In this document: positions 50,422 to 52,653 of the stretch, one piece after another | How positions within the stretch are numbered: the first letter of the stretch is position 1 | Layout: every line of letters starts with the position of its first letter | Assembly (NCBI GenBank): GCA_937863605.1 | Contig: CALMGN010000179.1 | Location: forward strand, 1-52,653 | Length of the DNA stretch: 52,653 nt | Source of the DNA: an uncultured Anaerolineaceae bacterium | GTDB lineage: Bacteria > Chloroflexota > Anaerolineae > Anaerolineales > Anaerolineaceae | Direction: 5' to 3' | Made by a program: the position numbers and the translations under genes | Notes under the pieces: generated by a model | Seen by the model: only the letters and a program-made list of their open reading frames with translations | Databases searched by the model: none | What the model was told of the DNA's origin: nothing

Positions 50422-50889
50422 TTATTCGATCTTCAGGATTTTGAAGCGGATACTGCCACCTGGCGTATCGACCATGACTTCTTCGCCAACTTTCCGTCCC
50501 ATCAGGGCTTTGCCGATCGGGGATTCCAGTGAAATCCGCCCATTCCCGGGATCCGCTTCCTTCGGACCTACCAGATGATACTTTTCCGGGGTGTCGGCCC
50601 CTTCTTGAATGGTGATGTGATCGCCAATTCCTACCTCTTCCAGGTTTTTGGAGACGTCCTCGATAACCACTACATTCGAGAGCAGGAGTTCTGTTTCCTG
50701 GATGCGGCCCTCCAGGAACGACTGATCTTCCTTTGCCGAAGTGTAATCGGCGTTTTCAGAAAGGTCGCCCTGGTCAATCGCCGCGCGTAATCGCCTTGCG
50801 ATTTCCTCCCGTTCAGGGCCCTTCATACTAGCCAACTCATTTTTCAAACGGTTTAAACCCTCAAGCGTTAAATAGGATACATCAGCCAT
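50422..50889 (-). CDS. greA: Transcription elongation factor GreA
   Basis: YLTLEGLNRLKNEL, DLSENADYTSAKEDQSFLEGRI, SLESPIGKALMGRKVGEEV. Confidence 0.95.
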   Translation of the reverse strand: MADVSYLTLEGLNRLKNELASMKGPEREEIARRLRAAIDQGDLSENADYTSAKEDQSFLEGRIQETELLLSNVVVIEDVSKNLEEVGIGDHITIQEGADTPEKYHLVGPKEADPGNGRISLESPIGKALMGRKVGEEVMVDTPGGSIRFKILKIE

Positions 50890-51054
50890 TATTCTTGCCA
50901 ACTCCAAAGTTAGTGATGAGTCAATAGTGTAAGAATCAGATTTATTCAACCCGAACAGGGTTAACGAATAAGTTAATACTTACCGTATGGGTGGAATGTC
51001 CCAATAATAACATCAAACCCTAATTATTGGGGATGGATGGCGTTCTGAGCAGGC

Positions 51055-52206
51055 CTATGGCAGTGTTGCCGGGTCAAATAATTTTTGCGATTCTTCGATC
51101 GCATATCGGTCGGTCATGCCAGCGATGTAGTCGCAGATGGTGCGTTCCAGGCCAATCTCCTGAATGCGCGGCTGGATATGTCCGGGCAGCACTGTGGGTT
51201 CCTTGCGGTAAGCTTCGAAGAGCTGACCGATGAGCGTCTCCGCTTTGACTGCCATGCGGACCACCCGGTAATGGCGGTACAACCGGGTGTATAAGAAATC
51301 CTTCAACTGCCGGTTACTGCGGTGCATCTTCTCCGAGAAGGTTACCACATTGTAGGGCAGGCGCTGCAGATCCTCGACAGATGACGGATTGCTCTCGCGC
51401 AGGCGTTGTTCGCTGGTTTCAACCAGGTCATCCACTTCGGTGCCAATTAATCGCCGGATGATTCGATGGCGGGTGAGGTCATCCAGGCTGCCGGTGCGCC
51501 AGCCAATACTCTCGCGCATTACCTGCCAGAGTTCGATGCTTTCCAGCATTTCTTCATTGATCATCCCGGAGCGCAGCCCATCGTCCAGGTCGTGGGCGGT
51601 GTATGCCAGTTCATCCGCTACGTTGGCAATTTGGGCTTCCATATGACCGCGCAGATCGGGGTTAAAGTCGCGGGCATCAGCCCGGTCATACTCCGTCTCA
51701 TGCTTGACAATGCCTTCCAGTACCTCCCAACTCAGGTTCAAGCCTGGGAAGTCGGGGTAGCGCCGTTCCAGCTCGGTGACAATACGGAAGGATTGTTTGT
51801 TATGCTCGAAACCGCCATACTCTTTCATCAGGCGTGCCATCGCGGTCTCGCCAGAGTGCCCAAACGGCGGGTGACCCAGATCGTGTGCCAGGCAAATCGT
51901 CTCAGTCAAGTCCTCGCTGGCGCCCAACACGCGCGCCAGAGTCCGGCCAATTTGCGCCACTTCCAGTGTATGAGTAAGTCGGGTGCGGTAGTAATCCCCT
52001 TCATAATTGATAAAAACCTGAGTTTTGTATTCCAACCGGCGAAAGGCGGTCGTATGCAGGATACGGTCCCGGTCGCGCTGATAAATCGTCCGATATGGCG
52101 GTTCATCCTCACGGTGGAGCCGCCCGCGTGAATATTTGCTGTGCGAGCCATAAGGTGCCAGGAATTTATCTTCGATTGCTTCGAGTTGTTCGCGGGAGAA
52201 AATCAT
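51055..52206 (-). CDS. dgt: Deoxyguanosinetriphosphate triphosphohydrolase-like protein
   Basis: HTTAFRRLEYKTQVF, RTRLTHTLEVAQIGR, LAHDLGHPPFGHSGE (HD). Confidence 0.93.
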   Translation of the reverse strand: MIFSREQLEAIEDKFLAPYGSHSKYSRGRLHREDEPPYRTIYQRDRDRILHTTAFRRLEYKTQVFINYEGDYYRTRLTHTLEVAQIGRTLARVLGASEDLTETICLAHDLGHPPFGHSGETAMARLMKEYGGFEHNKQSFRIVTELERRYPDFPGLNLSWEVLEGIVKHETEYDRADARDFNPDLRGHMEAQIANVADELAYTAHDLDDGLRSGMINEEMLESIELWQVMRESIGWRTGSLDDLTRHRIIRRLIGTEVDDLVETSEQRLRESNPSSVEDLQRLPYNVVTFSEKMHRSNRQLKDFLYTRLYRHYRVVRMAVKAETLIGQLFEAYRKEPTVLPGHIQPRIQEIGLERTICDYIAGMTDRYAIEESQKLFDPATLP

Positions 52207-52209
52207 GAT

Positions 52210-52653
52210 TCAATCTCCTTCATTGTTCGTAATAACCGTCCCATGCATTCGGCCCAGCAGGACGTCATGTAAAACGCCAGGTTGGTTGCCTGAAAAAATG
52301 ACGGCTCGAGTTTGCGGGGTACGGCGCACCAGGTTAAGCAATTGTTCCACTTTGGTGCGCATCCCACCGGTGACGTCAATGCCAGCCGATCCACCAAGAG
52401 TCGATGGCAACTGTTCGTAGGTTGCCGGGGTTATTTTGGAGATCAAGCGGGTGTTGGCCGGGTAGTCTTCCCAAACGCCGGCTTCTTTGCCGCATACCAG
52501 AACCTGGTCAGGCGGAATAGCTGTCGCAAGCGCCGTAAAGACATCTTCGGTGGAAAAAATTGTCCCGCCGCGGGTTGAGTCGAAAATGACATCTCCGGCG
52601 ACCAGCGGCGTCAAACCAGCCTGCAATGCTGAAAGCAGCGGCCCAGCCTGGAG
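52210..52653 (-). CDS. Isopentenyl phosphate kinase, C-terminal part (runs off window)
   Basis: Amino-acid-kinase fold: LVAGDVIFDSTRGGTIFSTEDVF...DVTGGMRTKVEQLLNLV; frame open to window end. Confidence 0.75.
   Translation of the reverse strand, partial: LQAGPLLSALQAGLTPLVAGDVIFDSTRGGTIFSTEDVFTALATAIPPDQVLVCGKEAGVWEDYPANTRLISKITPATYEQLPSTLGGSAGIDVTGGMRTKVEQLLNLVRRTPQTRAVIFSGNQPGVLHDVLLGRMHGTVITNNEGD

Noticed and set aside
51466-52131. 221-aa plus-strand ORF antisense to dgt
   Set aside because: Antisense shadow of the dgt HD-domain gene; no RBS or family signal.

Overview
Chromosomal, mostly housekeeping window. Gene content suggests a Chloroflexota (Anaerolineae-like) bacterium; this is inferred from recognised families and no search was run. 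About 43 protein genes (one partial at each end and one frameshifted remnant), one tRNA-Leu(CAG), and several intrinsic terminators are supported. Recognisable blocks: moaA(3' end)/upp/ruvB/queA/cyclophilin/udgB; eno/pyrG/S1-domain; ctp protease/HAD/mutL/sir2/CpaE-like; tilS; an envelope cluster (LCP, LysM, histidine-kinase-like); a six-GAF/PP2C phosphatase with RsbW- and RsbV-like partners; a permease pair; queG; an M23/TolB/NBR1-Ig surface cluster; DUF1015/DegV; ffh-rpsP-khpA-rimM-dprA-manC-topA; greA; dgt; isopentenyl phosphate kinase. I found no CRISPR array, prophage, transposon or rRNA. The most interesting signals are: (1) a tyrosine-recombinase-like protein that has lost nearly all catalytic residues, with a lox/dif-shaped 12-8-12 inverted repeat about 55 bp upstream; (2) two tandem long hairpins occupying the apparent N-terminal extension of rimM; (3) a two-copy ~55-bp hairpin repeat between the hydrolase gene and eno; (4) a histidine-kinase-like protein lacking the phospho-acceptor His; (5) a YraQ-like permease that lost its Cys motif, paired with a truncated DUF1980-like protein.
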